A DNA stretch of 64,000 nucleotides from FEN-1350 sp964643355 (lineage in GTDB: Bacteria > Planctomycetota > Phycisphaerae > Sedimentisphaerales > Anaerohalosphaeraceae). Made by a program: the position numbers and the translations under genes. The stretch is taken from assembly GCA_964643355.1 (NCBI GenBank), contig CAZXPW010000021.1, forward strand, positions 4,952 through 68,951, in the 5' to 3' direction. The notes beneath the pieces are model-generated. The model was given only the letters and a program-made list of their open reading frames with translations. It made no database searches and was not told the origin of the DNA. Shown here piece by piece: positions 44,261-53,025 of the stretch (position 1 is its first letter; the number at the start of each line of letters is the position of its first letter).

Positions 44261-45467
44261 GATCCCGCTCCCCGGTTGTCCCGGCCATTTCCGGTCGTTC
44301 CGAATTCAGTTTGCGCAACTGCGAGTCCCTCCGGATGGCGATCGCGTTGGTTGTGCGGATCAATTCATTGACCGTCGCATCGTCCAGCCCGATCAATTCC
44401 ACGCCGATCGACCGATCCTGAGCCGTATCCCGCAGGCCTCGAACCTCCCCGATATCCTGGATGATTTTTCCGGATTCCAACGCGAACACCACCAGCAGCC
44501 GTTGTCCGTGTTCGGCCTCCAGTTCCGTATGAATTCGAAGACCTGGACCGGAAATCTCCGTCACGGTCGCCGGAACGAACTGCGGAACGACAAGGCGTCC
44601 TCGTTCCTGTTGTTTCTGGGTTGGGAACGGCGCCACCTGCGCCGGAAATTCAACCGGTACGCGGAGGAATCGGCGACGATTCAGGTAGCGAACGGACTCG
44701 GTATGGCTCAACTCCAGCCCGTCGGATCCACACACCATCGTCAGTGCGTCGAATTCATAGGTCGAAGTTCCCAGCCGATACCGGACATTCCAGTGCTCGC
44801 CGGGGGGACAGGAAACCGGAATTTCCGGACGCAACACCAACTCAAACTCATCGTTTTGAATCACCACCGCGTCCACCCGTGATCCTTCCGGCCGCGTGGA
44901 CAAGGCGATGGATACCGTTTTTCCCACCGGGACTTCCCGACTGCTCAGACCCGGATCGCGTCCCCGGCAAACCGCAAGACCGCCGGTTCCTTTCTGATAT
45001 CCCAGTTTTTGTTTGATCTGTCCGATCAGGACATTCATTTTCTTTCGTTCGATCAGGTTGCGACCCGACGCAAAGTACTCCTTCATCAGATTCGAAGCGC
45101 CCCGGATAAAGACCTCCGGCTGAAAAAAGACCTCTTCTGTCCGGGCGGTTCCCGACTGTCGCGCAATGGCCGTCAAGATCTCCCGTTGTTGCGCCGTAAG
45201 ACCCCGCTGGTCGCAGAAGAACCGAAACTGTTCCGTATGCTGGTGGTTTTCGCGCACCGTCCGTTTCCGCCGCACCAGAACCAGCGAAACCAGAAGAACG
45301 ACGATCAGTAGCACTCCCCCCCAGATAAACCAGGGATGGGTCAGGAATGCCCGCATGGAATCCGGAATCGGATGATGGCTGTTGAGCCGGCGCATCGCCG
45401 AGTATCGCTCCAGAGGCGTCAGGACCCACCCCCCGGATGTCAAAATGGCTGTAACCGCCGCCGCCAT
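44253..45467 (-). CDS. Membrane-anchored PilZ-domain protein in flagellar operon
   Basis: The 404-residue protein has one transmembrane segment (about 46-66), a helical region (75-160), a YcgR-N-like beta domain (about 175-258) and a PilZ domain that opens with RRRFLR (264-269) and continues with EISGPGLRI (304-312). The first motif is the c-di-GMP-binding arginine pattern. In the second the usual Asp/Asn is Glu. It probably links c-di-GMP level to hook/rod assembly or motor braking. It lies between flgE and flgF, an unusual place for such a gene. Confidence 0.75.
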   Translation of the reverse strand: MAAAVTAILTSGGWVLTPLERYSAMRRLNSHHPIPDSMRAFLTHPWFIWGGVLLIVVLLVSLVLVRRKRTVRENHQHTEQFRFFCDQRGLTAQQREILTAIARQSGTARTEEVFFQPEVFIRGASNLMKEYFASGRNLIERKKMNVLIGQIKQKLGYQKGTGGLAVCRGRDPGLSSREVPVGKTVSIALSTRPEGSRVDAVVIQNDEFELVLRPEIPVSCPPGEHWNVRYRLGTSTYEFDALTMVCGSDGLELSHTESVRYLNRRRFLRVPVEFPAQVAPFPTQKQQERGRLVVPQFVPATVTEISGPGLRIHTELEAEHGQRLLVVFALESGKIIQDIGEVRGLRDTAQDRSIGVELIGLDDATVNELIRTTNAIAIRRDSQLRKLNSERPEMAGTTGERDRG

Positions 45468-45491
45468 GGTTGTGGCCTTCCTATGCTCTCA

Positions 45492-47210
45492 CTACCGAAT
45501 CAGACTGGTCAGTTCGGTCAGGAGGGCGTTGGCCACACGAATGGTTCGGGCGTTGGCCTGATAGCCGTTCTGTGCCTGCATCATGTTCACGAACTCCGTC
45601 GCGATATCCACATTCGATTTTTCCAGACTTTGACCTTTGATCACCCCGGCTCCGCCGGTTGCCGCCGTCGTCGCGATCGGCTCGCCTGAGTTGGCCGACG
45701 GCAGGAAATAGCCGTTCCCCACCGCCTCCAGACCGCCGGCGTTTTGGAACACGCCGATCTGCAACGCAGCGACATTCCGTTTCACGCCGTTGGTAAAGGT
45801 CCCCAGAACCATGCCGCTCTGATCAATGGTCACGCTGGACAGGGATCCCGCCTCATACCCGTTCTGCGATAAGGCATTGGCGCTGGATTGTTCGCTGTAA
45901 AACTGCGTCAATCCGGTAAACTCCCCTTCCGTTCCCAGATCGAATGTGATGGTTTGCGTTCCAGGGATATTGTTAAACTGAACCCCGATAGTCAGGGATT
46001 CCGTGGAATTGGATAATCCCGCATAGGATCCATCCGAATTGAACTGGATCCCCGAAATCCTGCGATTGTAGGTCCCCGAATTCAGATCGTAACTACTCCA
46101 ACTCGCCGGGGTTTCCCCGGAAATGCTCGGGATCACCATATCCCAGGTATTGGTCGTATCCGTTTTGACCAGGTACCCTGACAATACATGCGGTTCTCCC
46201 ATCGAATCGTAAACATTGATGTTGAACGCCTTGCTGTCGTTGCCGCCCGGGGTGGTCAAATCAAAATAGGTCGGAATCGTCAGCGCGTCTGCCCCGGCGG
46301 CAACATAACTCATGCCCGTGATCTGCGCCAAACTGTACCCGCCTTCGTCATCGGTAATCACGATTTTGCCGTCCGAGTTAATGGTCGCCGTGGAATGATC
46401 AAACAGCGCCGAGATCTGATCCAAAACGCTTTGGACTGTCTCGCCCGCCCCCGCTGCCGCTCCCGTCCAGGTCACATCCTGGTTGGTAAATACCGTGCCA
46501 TCCTCCGTCACTCCGGAAATGCGTAAAGTCCCCGTACTGCCCACGGCCAAAGGGGTGGTCCACTGATCCAAATCCGACAGACGCGTGGTCGCCGTAATCG
46601 GAGTCCCACCGCCGGTGGTGAACGGAACATTCGCCGTCAGCTTGTTCTTTGTCGCATTTTCCACCGATGCCGAAGACCGCAGATTTCCGTTCATCGTGAT
46701 TTCCGAAGTCGCACGAGCCGGCATCGAAGCGTCCCAGGGAATATGAATACTGGAATCCCCCGCCGTTTGAAAACCGTCCGCTTCTCCCTCCGACCCGATC
46801 CTCTGCACCTTATAGCCCGTCGCCGGGTCCACAAGCGTATTATCCGCATCCACCGCAAACGATCCCCGACGGGAATAGACGCTTTGAGTGCCGTCGCTCA
46901 AGACAAAATATCCTTGTCCGTCAATCGCGACATCCAGATCCTGTCCCGTTGCAAACAGATTTCCCTGGCTCATGTTCCGCGACACCGCCGAAATCCCCAC
47001 GCCGCTTCCCGCCTGTTGCGGGTTTGTGCCGCCCAGAGAACCCGTTGGACCGCTGGCCCTCTTGATGGTTTGGCTGAGCAGCTCGGCGAAGGTGATGTTG
47101 CTTGCCTTGTATCCCACGGTATTGACATTCGCTACATTGTTCCCCGCCACATCCAACATCGATTCATGGACCTTCAGGCCGGATACCCCGGCCGCCAATG
47201 CCGAACCCAT
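45492..47210 (-). CDS. flgE: Flagellar hook protein FlgE
   Basis: The 572-residue product has the family N-terminus (GNNVANVNTVGYKAS at about 28-42), the FlgE region DLDVAIDGQGYFVL, a long variable beta-rich middle and the C-terminal EKSNVDIATEFVNMMQAQNG helix. It polymerises into the universal joint outside the cell. It is longer than the enterobacterial protein because of extra middle domains, as in many non-proteobacteria. It lies 31 bases downstream of flgD. Confidence 0.95.
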   Translation of the reverse strand: MGSALAAGVSGLKVHESMLDVAGNNVANVNTVGYKASNITFAELLSQTIKRASGPTGSLGGTNPQQAGSGVGISAVSRNMSQGNLFATGQDLDVAIDGQGYFVLSDGTQSVYSRRGSFAVDADNTLVDPATGYKVQRIGSEGEADGFQTAGDSSIHIPWDASMPARATSEITMNGNLRSSASVENATKNKLTANVPFTTGGGTPITATTRLSDLDQWTTPLAVGSTGTLRISGVTEDGTVFTNQDVTWTGAAAGAGETVQSVLDQISALFDHSTATINSDGKIVITDDEGGYSLAQITGMSYVAAGADALTIPTYFDLTTPGGNDSKAFNINVYDSMGEPHVLSGYLVKTDTTNTWDMVIPSISGETPASWSSYDLNSGTYNRRISGIQFNSDGSYAGLSNSTESLTIGVQFNNIPGTQTITFDLGTEGEFTGLTQFYSEQSSANALSQNGYEAGSLSSVTIDQSGMVLGTFTNGVKRNVAALQIGVFQNAGGLEAVGNGYFLPSANSGEPIATTAATGGAGVIKGQSLEKSNVDIATEFVNMMQAQNGYQANARTIRVANALLTELTSLIR

Positions 47211-47241
47211 ATCTGTCTCCTTGTATCTGTCGTTCTGCGAC

Positions 47242-47697
47242 TTATTGCGACGCGATCTCCACGATCTGATCCAGTTTCACCGCCACCACCGACTCCGACG
47301 ATCCGTTGTCCGTCGGGTTTTTGACCCGGACATTCAGCACCGGTTGATTGTTTTCAAAATACAGAGTCTCCGCCTTCCCCCGCATCGTCGTTCCATTCGT
47401 CCCGGACATAAAGGTCACCTCCTGACCCAGCAACGATTTGGCAAATTCGTATTCCGCCACGATCATCGCTCCGGCAAAACTCGAATTGAGTTTGCCGAGG
47501 GTCTCGTTGATGGTCTGCAGATTGGCGTTCATCATCTCGGATTGCTCCAGTTGCGAAAATTGCGCCAACTGCGCCGCCATCTGTTGGTTACTCAGCGGTT
47601 CCAACGGATTCTGATTCTGCATTTCCACGATCAGCAGATTCATAAAATCCAGCTTCTGTTGGCTGGCGCTGGTCGCATCACTGATAACCGTTGTCAT
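47242..47697 (-). CDS. flgD: Flagellar hook capping protein FlgD
   Basis: The 151-residue protein matches the N-terminal half of FlgD (LDFMNLLIVEMQNQNPLEPLS, then AAQLAQFSQLEQSEMM) plus a short beta domain (GQEVTFMSGTNG... VKLDQIVEI). It is shorter than enterobacterial FlgD and lacks the full C-terminal FlgD-Ig/tudor region. FlgD caps the growing hook. It is the first gene of the operon; the -24/-12 promoter lies 62 bases upstream, and GGGAG lies five bases before the ATG. Confidence 0.92.
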   Translation of the reverse strand: MTTVISDATSASQQKLDFMNLLIVEMQNQNPLEPLSNQQMAAQLAQFSQLEQSEMMNANLQTINETLGKLNSSFAGAMIVAEYEFAKSLLGQEVTFMSGTNGTTMRGKAETLYFENNQPVLNVRVKNPTDNGSSESVVAVKLDQIVEIASQ

Positions 47698-47758
47698 ATC
47701 ATCTCCCGTTTTTTTCTTCTCGCGGCCTCTGTGGACACGATAACCTGATCACCGAAAC

Positions 47759-47774
47759 TGCAACCTTTGTGCCA
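47759..47774 (-). promoter_or_regulatory. Consensus sigma-54 promoter of flgD operon
   Basis: Read on the minus strand the site is TGGCAC-N5-TTGCA, an exact match to the -24/-12 consensus. The invariant GG is at 47773-47772 and GC at 47761-47760. Transcription should begin near 47748, about 50 bases before the flgD ATG. The divergently oriented activator gene at 48141 is the likely source of the enhancer-binding protein. Confidence 0.9.
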
Positions 47775-48046
47775 TCCGCTTGAGAATCTCGCCACGGAAC
47801 CACCATAGACCCTTTGCTGACAGAAGGTTAAAAAAATTCCCGCTTCCTTGCTTCTCCTTTTAGCCGTTTGGTTTTTCGTGCTTATGCGATTAAAAACTTC
47901 CCATCTCCCTGATTCATTTCTTCCGCAATTTGCCGTGATCCGATTCCAACGCAGGTCCGATAACGATCTCAAACGGCCCAATGTCCCAAAATGATTTCTT
48001 CGTTCGACGAATCGACAACGATTTATCCGACCGTCCCATAAAAAAT

Positions 48047-48075
48047 TAAAGTTTCATTTCGACCTCGGCCGAACA
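48047..48075 (+). promoter_or_regulatory. Sigma-28-like (FliA) promoter candidate
   Basis: TAAAGTTT at 48047-48054 is identical to the FliA -35 consensus, and GCCGAACA at 48068-48075 keeps six of eight bases of the -10 (GCCGATAA). The spacer is 13 bases rather than the usual 11, which weakens the call. It would start transcription about 58 bases before the activator ATG at 48141. Confidence 0.35.
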
Positions 48076-48140
48076 AATAGGGCAATTGTTTCCCGAATGT
48101 TTTCTTGATATTGGACAATACCGACTGCGAGACCTGGACG

Positions 48141-49562
48141 ATGACGACATGGAATTCGATCCTCGTGATTGGCAAAAATCCGAAAATCCGGGATTTTCTG
48201 CGCCCGCGATGCGACCGTTTGTTTGCCGTCGATGATATCCGTGAAATGAACGACCTTCTGTCCACGGTCGAACCGGACTGTATCATCTTTGACGAACATA
48301 TCCCGCATGTGTCGCTGTGTGATGTCCTCCGACAACGACACGGAATCGCTCCGTCCGTCCCGATTTTGATCCTTCGCAATCCGGATGCGCTCCAAAGCCA
48401 GGAGGAACTGGTTCAGTTCGGTGCGATCTGTTGTCTGGATATCGAATTCACGGATCGTTTCGAACGGCTCTGCCGTCCCTCGATTCCAGTACTGACATCC
48501 GCGAATGATCGCGATCCAAAATTCTTCGCCGAAGAATGCCCCCGTTGTGCCCCGATCGTCGGACGCAGCGCATCAATGCTGAAAACGCTGAAAATGATCC
48601 GTTTGGTCGCTCAAAGCACCTGCAATCCGGTGCTGGTCGTCGGCGAAACCGGAACCGGAAAAGAATTGGCCGCACGAGCCGTCCATCTCCTTCGCCACGG
48701 TCCCGACAAACGATTCGTCGCCCTGAATTGCGCCGCCCTCACGGCCACTTTGTTGGAAAGCGAACTTTTCGGCCATGTTAAGGGCGCGTTCACCAGTGCC
48801 GATCGGGACAAAACCGGCCTGCTCGAACTGGCCGAAGACGGCACCATTTTCCTCGACGAGATCAGCGAAATGCCCCTGGATCTGCAAGCCAAACTGCTTC
48901 GCGTCGTCCAGGAGCGGACCTTCCGCAAAGTCGGCGGAACCAAGGACATCTCCTGTCGCGCCACGATTATCACATCCAGCAACCGAAATCTCCACAAATC
49001 CGTTGAAGAAGCAAAATTCCGCCGCGATCTCTACTACCGCCTGGCCATCTGTCCCATCGTCCTGGCGCCCCTTCGCGCCGATTCCCGCCGCGACGATATC
49101 CTTCTGTTGGCGGACTACTTCATTCAAACCTCGACGATCTGCCCTGAAAAGGCCGGTCGAATCAAAGGGCTGACCAAGCTGGCCCAGGAAGCCCTGCTCA
49201 AACATTCCTGGCCCGGAAATGTCAGAGAACTCAAAAATGTCATCGAACGAGCGATCCTGTTCGAAACCGGAGATCGGATCGGATCGTCCAATCTCATCCT
49301 GCATCAGGACTTGTTCGGCGATGTGGCCGGAGATCCCCCCATTATCAGCATGACGGATTTCTCGCTCGAAAAAGCGGAAAAAGAACTGGTCAAACGCGCC
49401 CTGCAGCAGGTGAACTGGCAAAAAACCCGAGCCGCCGCCTTGCTGGGTATTACGCGAGCGACCCTCTACGCCAAAGTTCGTCAACACAATATCCCCGACC
49501 CCTCCGCTGCATCCGACGCCGATTCTCCCGAACAGGCTTCTCTTCCCGTCCTGTCGGTATAA
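48141..49562 (+). CDS. Sigma-54-dependent transcriptional activator (FlrC/NtrC type), degenerate receiver
   Basis: The 473-residue protein has an N-terminal receiver-like domain (about 5-110), an AAA+ domain with GETGTGKE (168-175), Walker B GTIFLDEI (234-241) and R-finger region, and a C-terminal Fis-type HTH (KTRAAALLGITRATLYAKV). The receiver lacks the paired acidic residues of the first strand (IGKNP), so classical phosphorylation is doubtful. The sigma-54-contacting loop reads GAFTSA in place of GAFTGA. ATG at 48141 is preferred to a TTG at 48105 because the receiver-like strand starts just after it. It is divergent from the flgD operon and likely activates it. Confidence 0.88.
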   Translation: MTTWNSILVIGKNPKIRDFLRPRCDRLFAVDDIREMNDLLSTVEPDCIIFDEHIPHVSLCDVLRQRHGIAPSVPILILRNPDALQSQEELVQFGAICCLDIEFTDRFERLCRPSIPVLTSANDRDPKFFAEECPRCAPIVGRSASMLKTLKMIRLVAQSTCNPVLVVGETGTGKELAARAVHLLRHGPDKRFVALNCAALTATLLESELFGHVKGAFTSADRDKTGLLELAEDGTIFLDEISEMPLDLQAKLLRVVQERTFRKVGGTKDISCRATIITSSNRNLHKSVEEAKFRRDLYYRLAICPIVLAPLRADSRRDDILLLADYFIQTSTICPEKAGRIKGLTKLAQEALLKHSWPGNVRELKNVIERAILFETGDRIGSSNLILHQDLFGDVAGDPPIISMTDFSLEKAEKELVKRALQQVNWQKTRAAALLGITRATLYAKVRQHNIPDPSAASDADSPEQASLPVLSV

Positions 49563-49632
49563 GCCCCCTTCCGCTCGGGCCGCACAATAATCACATCCCG
49601 GGTTTGGTTAATTTTTATTCGACCTGTCTGGT

Positions 49633-49659
49633 TCTTCGACAATTCCAATCGAAGATTTT
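49633..49659 (+). terminator. Candidate Rho-independent terminator after activator gene
   Basis: TCTTCGA and TCGAAGA form a perfect 7-base-pair stem with a 9-base loop, followed by TTTT at 49656-49659. The stem is not GC-rich, so strength is uncertain. It lies 71 bases after the activator stop and before the next sigma-54 promoter. Confidence 0.45.
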
Positions 49660-49736
49660 GCGTCGTCAGATTCCGCTTAAAGGAAATATCCCGTTTTCAG
49701 GTTGAATTTGCGGACCTCCATCCTTCGAAAACCGAC

Positions 49737-49752
49737 TGGCACATCCCTTGCA
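49737..49752 (+). promoter_or_regulatory. Consensus sigma-54 promoter of TPR-fliLMN-flhA operon
   Basis: TGGCAC-N5-TTGCA is an exact -24/-12 match with GG at 49738-49739 and GC at 49750-49751. The predicted transcript start near 49763 leaves about 48 bases before ATG at 49811. The remainder of the 248-base gap (49563-49810) contains the terminator-like hairpin and nothing else recognised. Confidence 0.9.
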
Positions 49753-49810
49753 TTCCTGAATCTCGGTTTATTCGTGCGCTCCGGGTGTCTGGAAATGGAA
49801 ACGATTTATC

Positions 49811-52249
49811 ATGGCGACCGAAACCGAAAATCTGTTCGATAAGGCCTCGCAGACGCCGGACGACTCCGACCTGTTTGCCGGAGACCTTCGTCCGGATGTG
49901 ACCGCACGCGATCTGTTCTCCGGAGACGAAAACCTGTTCAAGGTTCTCGACGGATCGAATCAACCTCGCTTGTTGTCGAAGGCCGTGATCACCGCTTCGC
50001 AAACCGGACAATGGTTCACCCCGACCCACATTGTCCTGACCCTGAACATTCTGGCGATCAGCGCAATCGGAATCTACTTTCTGGTTCGACCGACCCCGGC
50101 CCCGGTTACGATCATTCAGCAGGTTCCCGGCCAATCAACGCCCCAGACCCATTTCCTGCCGGAACCAACCGTCTCGGCCGCCGAGGCACAATCCCTGGAA
50201 CCGTCGGTCTCTTGGAAACTCGCCGAGCAGTTGTATCAGTCCGGCAAGTTCGACCACGCTGCCTATGTCTATCGACGGCTCAGCGAAAATCTCATGCCGG
50301 GCATCCTCGCCGACGAATGGGTCAGGGATCTTCTGGCGCTGCGGATCGCCGAATGTCTGATTCAATCGGAAAAACCGGCGGACGCCGGCCGTCTGTTCAC
50401 CCAAGCGTTGCAAAGCCGATCCATCGTCGTCCGGGCATTGGCACACTACGCTCTGGCGTTTGTCGAATTTCGCAACGAACATTATCTGATCGCTCGACAA
50501 CACGCCTATCAAACCCTGGCCCTCGGCCGATTGTTCGAGGAGGTCTTCTCTCCCAAGTTTGAATCCGATTGCTATTTTCTACAGGCCGAGGCCCTGACCC
50601 GCGAAATTCTGCATTTGAACAATGTTTCCGCCCAGTTGCCCGGCTCTCTTTGGGCCGATCAGATCGTCCCCGAAGGATTGCCGCCGCTGGACCAGACACA
50701 ACTGAAAGCGTTCCTCCAAAACGGACAATCGCTTCTGGCCGATGGAATCCTGAACCCTCAGATTCGTCAAAACACCGATTCTCCAACCGGCTCCCAGTGG
50801 TACTCGGAAACTTTGGAATCTCCGTTTATCGAATGGGTCAACCGTTTTGCCGCGCAGGCCCGCTTAAATGTCATTTGGTCTCCTCAAACCGATCAGGTTC
50901 GTTCCCGTCCGGTCTGTTTGGTGGTCCCCGGCGTCTCGGAACAAACCATGGCCGAAATCGCCGCCGGTTCCGCCGGCCTGATCGCCGAATATGCGGCCGA
51001 AGGCCTGACCATTCACAATCCCTCCAACTACGACAACCTCAACGAACATCGTCGGATGCTCACCCGTGAAGGGCTGTTCGTCTGGCGAAGATTCCTTCTC
51101 CGAAATCCGGGCGATCATCGGTGCCCCAATGCGCATTACGCTATGGGATTGCTTCAGGAAACCCTCGGCGAATCCGTGGCGGCCCTCGGCGAATACAAGC
51201 TCATGGCCTCCCAGTATGCGTTCAATCCTTTAACGCCCTATGCGTTGCTGAATTCCAGTCGGATCAAAACCGGCATGCAGGATTATACGGGGGCTCGGGA
51301 TGATCTGACCGAACTGATCGTGCAATATCCCCAGTGCAAACTGATCGATCGGGCGTCTCTCGAATTGGCGCACGCCACCGCTCGCACCGGTCGATACGAT
51401 CAGGCCCTCCTGATGTTTCGCAAAGTGTACAATCTGGATTTGAACAAGGAATCTCGTCGGGACGCCGCCTACGGAGCCGCGGACTGTTATGAACGGCTCA
51501 ACCAACCGGCCGAAGCCAAAAATTGGTACATTCAGGCCATCCGGCTTACCCCGGACCTGTCCGATCATCGGATCTATACGGCGTATCTCAATCTCGGCAG
51601 GGTCCTGATCGCCCTGAACGATTATGATCAGGCCGCGGTCGCCCTCCGACAGGCCTTTCAGGGACCGCTGACGACCGAGGAGTTTGTCGAAACCGTTCTA
51701 CAGCTCACCGAAGCCCAGACCCGGCAGGAGCGGTATGTCCCCGCCCTGAACCTGCTGGAAAATATCCCCGATGACAAACTCACCCAAGATCAATCCTGCC
51801 GGGTTTTGATCGCGCGAACCACGATCCTCAGGGAAATCGATCTGGCCGACACCGCTCTTTCGTTGTTGCATCGAAAACTGGAATTCGTCAACGAACCTCA
51901 GCTTCGCGGCCGGCTGATCGTTGAAATCGCCAAATGCAACATAGAGACGGGAGAACTGGCTCGCGCACAGAAAAATCTTTCGGATGCCCTGGTCCTATTA
52001 ACGCCCGGCCCGCATGCTCGTCAGGCAAGCTTACTTCTGATCGACATCACCCGGCAACTCGCTCAATATGACCAGGCCAAGCTTCTCTGCCTTCAATTCC
52101 TGAATCAGACCTCATCGGATCTGCCGGAATACAAACGCGGACTGACCCTTCTCGGACAGATTTACACGCATCTGAAAGAACACGATAAAGCCGCCATGGC
52201 GTTTGTCGGGATCTTTGATAAATCGAATTGGAATGGAGCCGGATCATGA
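49811..52249 (+). CDS. Membrane-anchored TPR protein with STN-like middle domain
   Basis: The 812-residue protein has an acidic cytoplasmic N-terminus with four short repeats around Leu-Phe (ENLF, SDLF, RDLF, ENLF within residues 7-43), one transmembrane segment (73-92), and TPR arrays at about 130-260 and 420-800. Residues about 337-404 (LNVIWSPQ to EGLTIHNP) look like the short N-terminal domain of secretins and TonB receptors. So the bulk should be periplasmic. It is the first gene behind a consensus sigma-54 promoter, ahead of fliL, fliM, fliN and flhA. No known flagellar protein has this layout; function unknown. Confidence 0.75.
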   Translation: MATETENLFDKASQTPDDSDLFAGDLRPDVTARDLFSGDENLFKVLDGSNQPRLLSKAVITASQTGQWFTPTHIVLTLNILAISAIGIYFLVRPTPAPVTIIQQVPGQSTPQTHFLPEPTVSAAEAQSLEPSVSWKLAEQLYQSGKFDHAAYVYRRLSENLMPGILADEWVRDLLALRIAECLIQSEKPADAGRLFTQALQSRSIVVRALAHYALAFVEFRNEHYLIARQHAYQTLALGRLFEEVFSPKFESDCYFLQAEALTREILHLNNVSAQLPGSLWADQIVPEGLPPLDQTQLKAFLQNGQSLLADGILNPQIRQNTDSPTGSQWYSETLESPFIEWVNRFAAQARLNVIWSPQTDQVRSRPVCLVVPGVSEQTMAEIAAGSAGLIAEYAAEGLTIHNPSNYDNLNEHRRMLTREGLFVWRRFLLRNPGDHRCPNAHYAMGLLQETLGESVAALGEYKLMASQYAFNPLTPYALLNSSRIKTGMQDYTGARDDLTELIVQYPQCKLIDRASLELAHATARTGRYDQALLMFRKVYNLDLNKESRRDAAYGAADCYERLNQPAEAKNWYIQAIRLTPDLSDHRIYTAYLNLGRVLIALNDYDQAAVALRQAFQGPLTTEEFVETVLQLTEAQTRQERYVPALNLLENIPDDKLTQDQSCRVLIARTTILREIDLADTALSLLHRKLEFVNEPQLRGRLIVEIAKCNIETGELARAQKNLSDALVLLTPGPHARQASLLLIDITRQLAQYDQAKLLCLQFLNQTSSDLPEYKRGLTLLGQIYTHLKEHDKAAMAFVGIFDKSNWNGAGS

Positions 52250-53025
52250 AGGCGGTTGTCCCTGCCCTGACTTGGATCCTGATTGCGACCGGCGTAGTGG
52301 GGGCCGCCCAGCCCCCGCAGGTTGAGCCGCCTCAGTCAAATCCCTTTCCGTCCAGCCGGGAACTTCGGTCTCAGTTGCGGCAATCGCACTTGGCCCCGCT
52401 GACAAATCCGACCGAGTCCGGCCAATCCCAAAAATCCCTCAAAGAACTCACCGAAGAACTCCGGCGGCTTCAGCTTCCCCAAATGCAAAGCGTCAATCCT
52501 TCCCCCCGGACAACGACATCCTCCGCTAAACCGGCGGCGACTCAACCCTCCTCGGATTCATCCACGACCCCGACTCCGACGGTGGAGCGCGACAAATCCA
52601 AGACTCCATCCCAAACACAAAGTCAATCCGGTTCGACCCAACAATCCACCCCGGCCGTCGATCCGATCTTGGCCGTTCTCGCCGCCAATCCCCAGGCGGT
52701 GGTGGATTTGTTCTCCGCGGCCGAAGCCCTCTTTGCCAAGCGAGACCTGACGCGGGCCGCCAAACTCTATCAGCAAGTCATCGCCCAAAGAAAAGACAAT
52801 CTTTTGGATCCGAACCGTTCCTGGATCCTGTTCCAATACGCCAACTGCCTCCGGATCTCCGATTCTGCCCAGGCCGCCAGACTTTACGAAACGGTCATCG
52901 CCGATTACCCCGAATCCGACTGGGCCAAAGTTGCGCGCGCCCGAAATTCCTATTTTGCGTGGTCTCAGCAGGCCAGACCCGATGAACTTCTGATTCGTTA
53001 TGGATATGACCCCAACAGTTTCTGA
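52246..53025 (+). CDS. Secreted TPR-like protein with proline/serine-rich linker
   Basis: The 259-residue product starts with a Sec signal peptide (about 1-21, ending near GVVGAAQ), continues with a low-complexity Pro/Ser/Thr/Gln region (about 22-135) and ends in helical TPR-like repeats (DLTRAAKLYQQVIAQRKDN, QAARLYETVIADYPESD). ATG at 52246 overlaps the stop of the large TPR gene as ATGA and has GGAG seven bases before it. It probably works with that protein in the periplasm. It is not recognisable as a known flagellar component. Confidence 0.72.
   Translation: MKAVVPALTWILIATGVVGAAQPPQVEPPQSNPFPSSRELRSQLRQSHLAPLTNPTESGQSQKSLKELTEELRRLQLPQMQSVNPSPRTTTSSAKPAATQPSSDSSTTPTPTVERDKSKTPSQTQSQSGSTQQSTPAVDPILAVLAANPQAVVDLFSAAEALFAKRDLTRAAKLYQQVIAQRKDNLLDPNRSWILFQYANCLRISDSAQAARLYETVIADYPESDWAKVARARNSYFAWSQQARPDELLIRYGYDPNSF

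Larger units (their letters stand above)
47698..48140. other. Divergent intergenic region with flagellar promoters
   Basis: This gap between flgD and the activator gene has no coding content that can be supported. It holds the flgD -24/-12 promoter and, on the plus strand, a sigma-28-like element at 48047-48075. Its middle part is AT-rich and is where activator binding sites would be expected. Confidence 0.6.
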
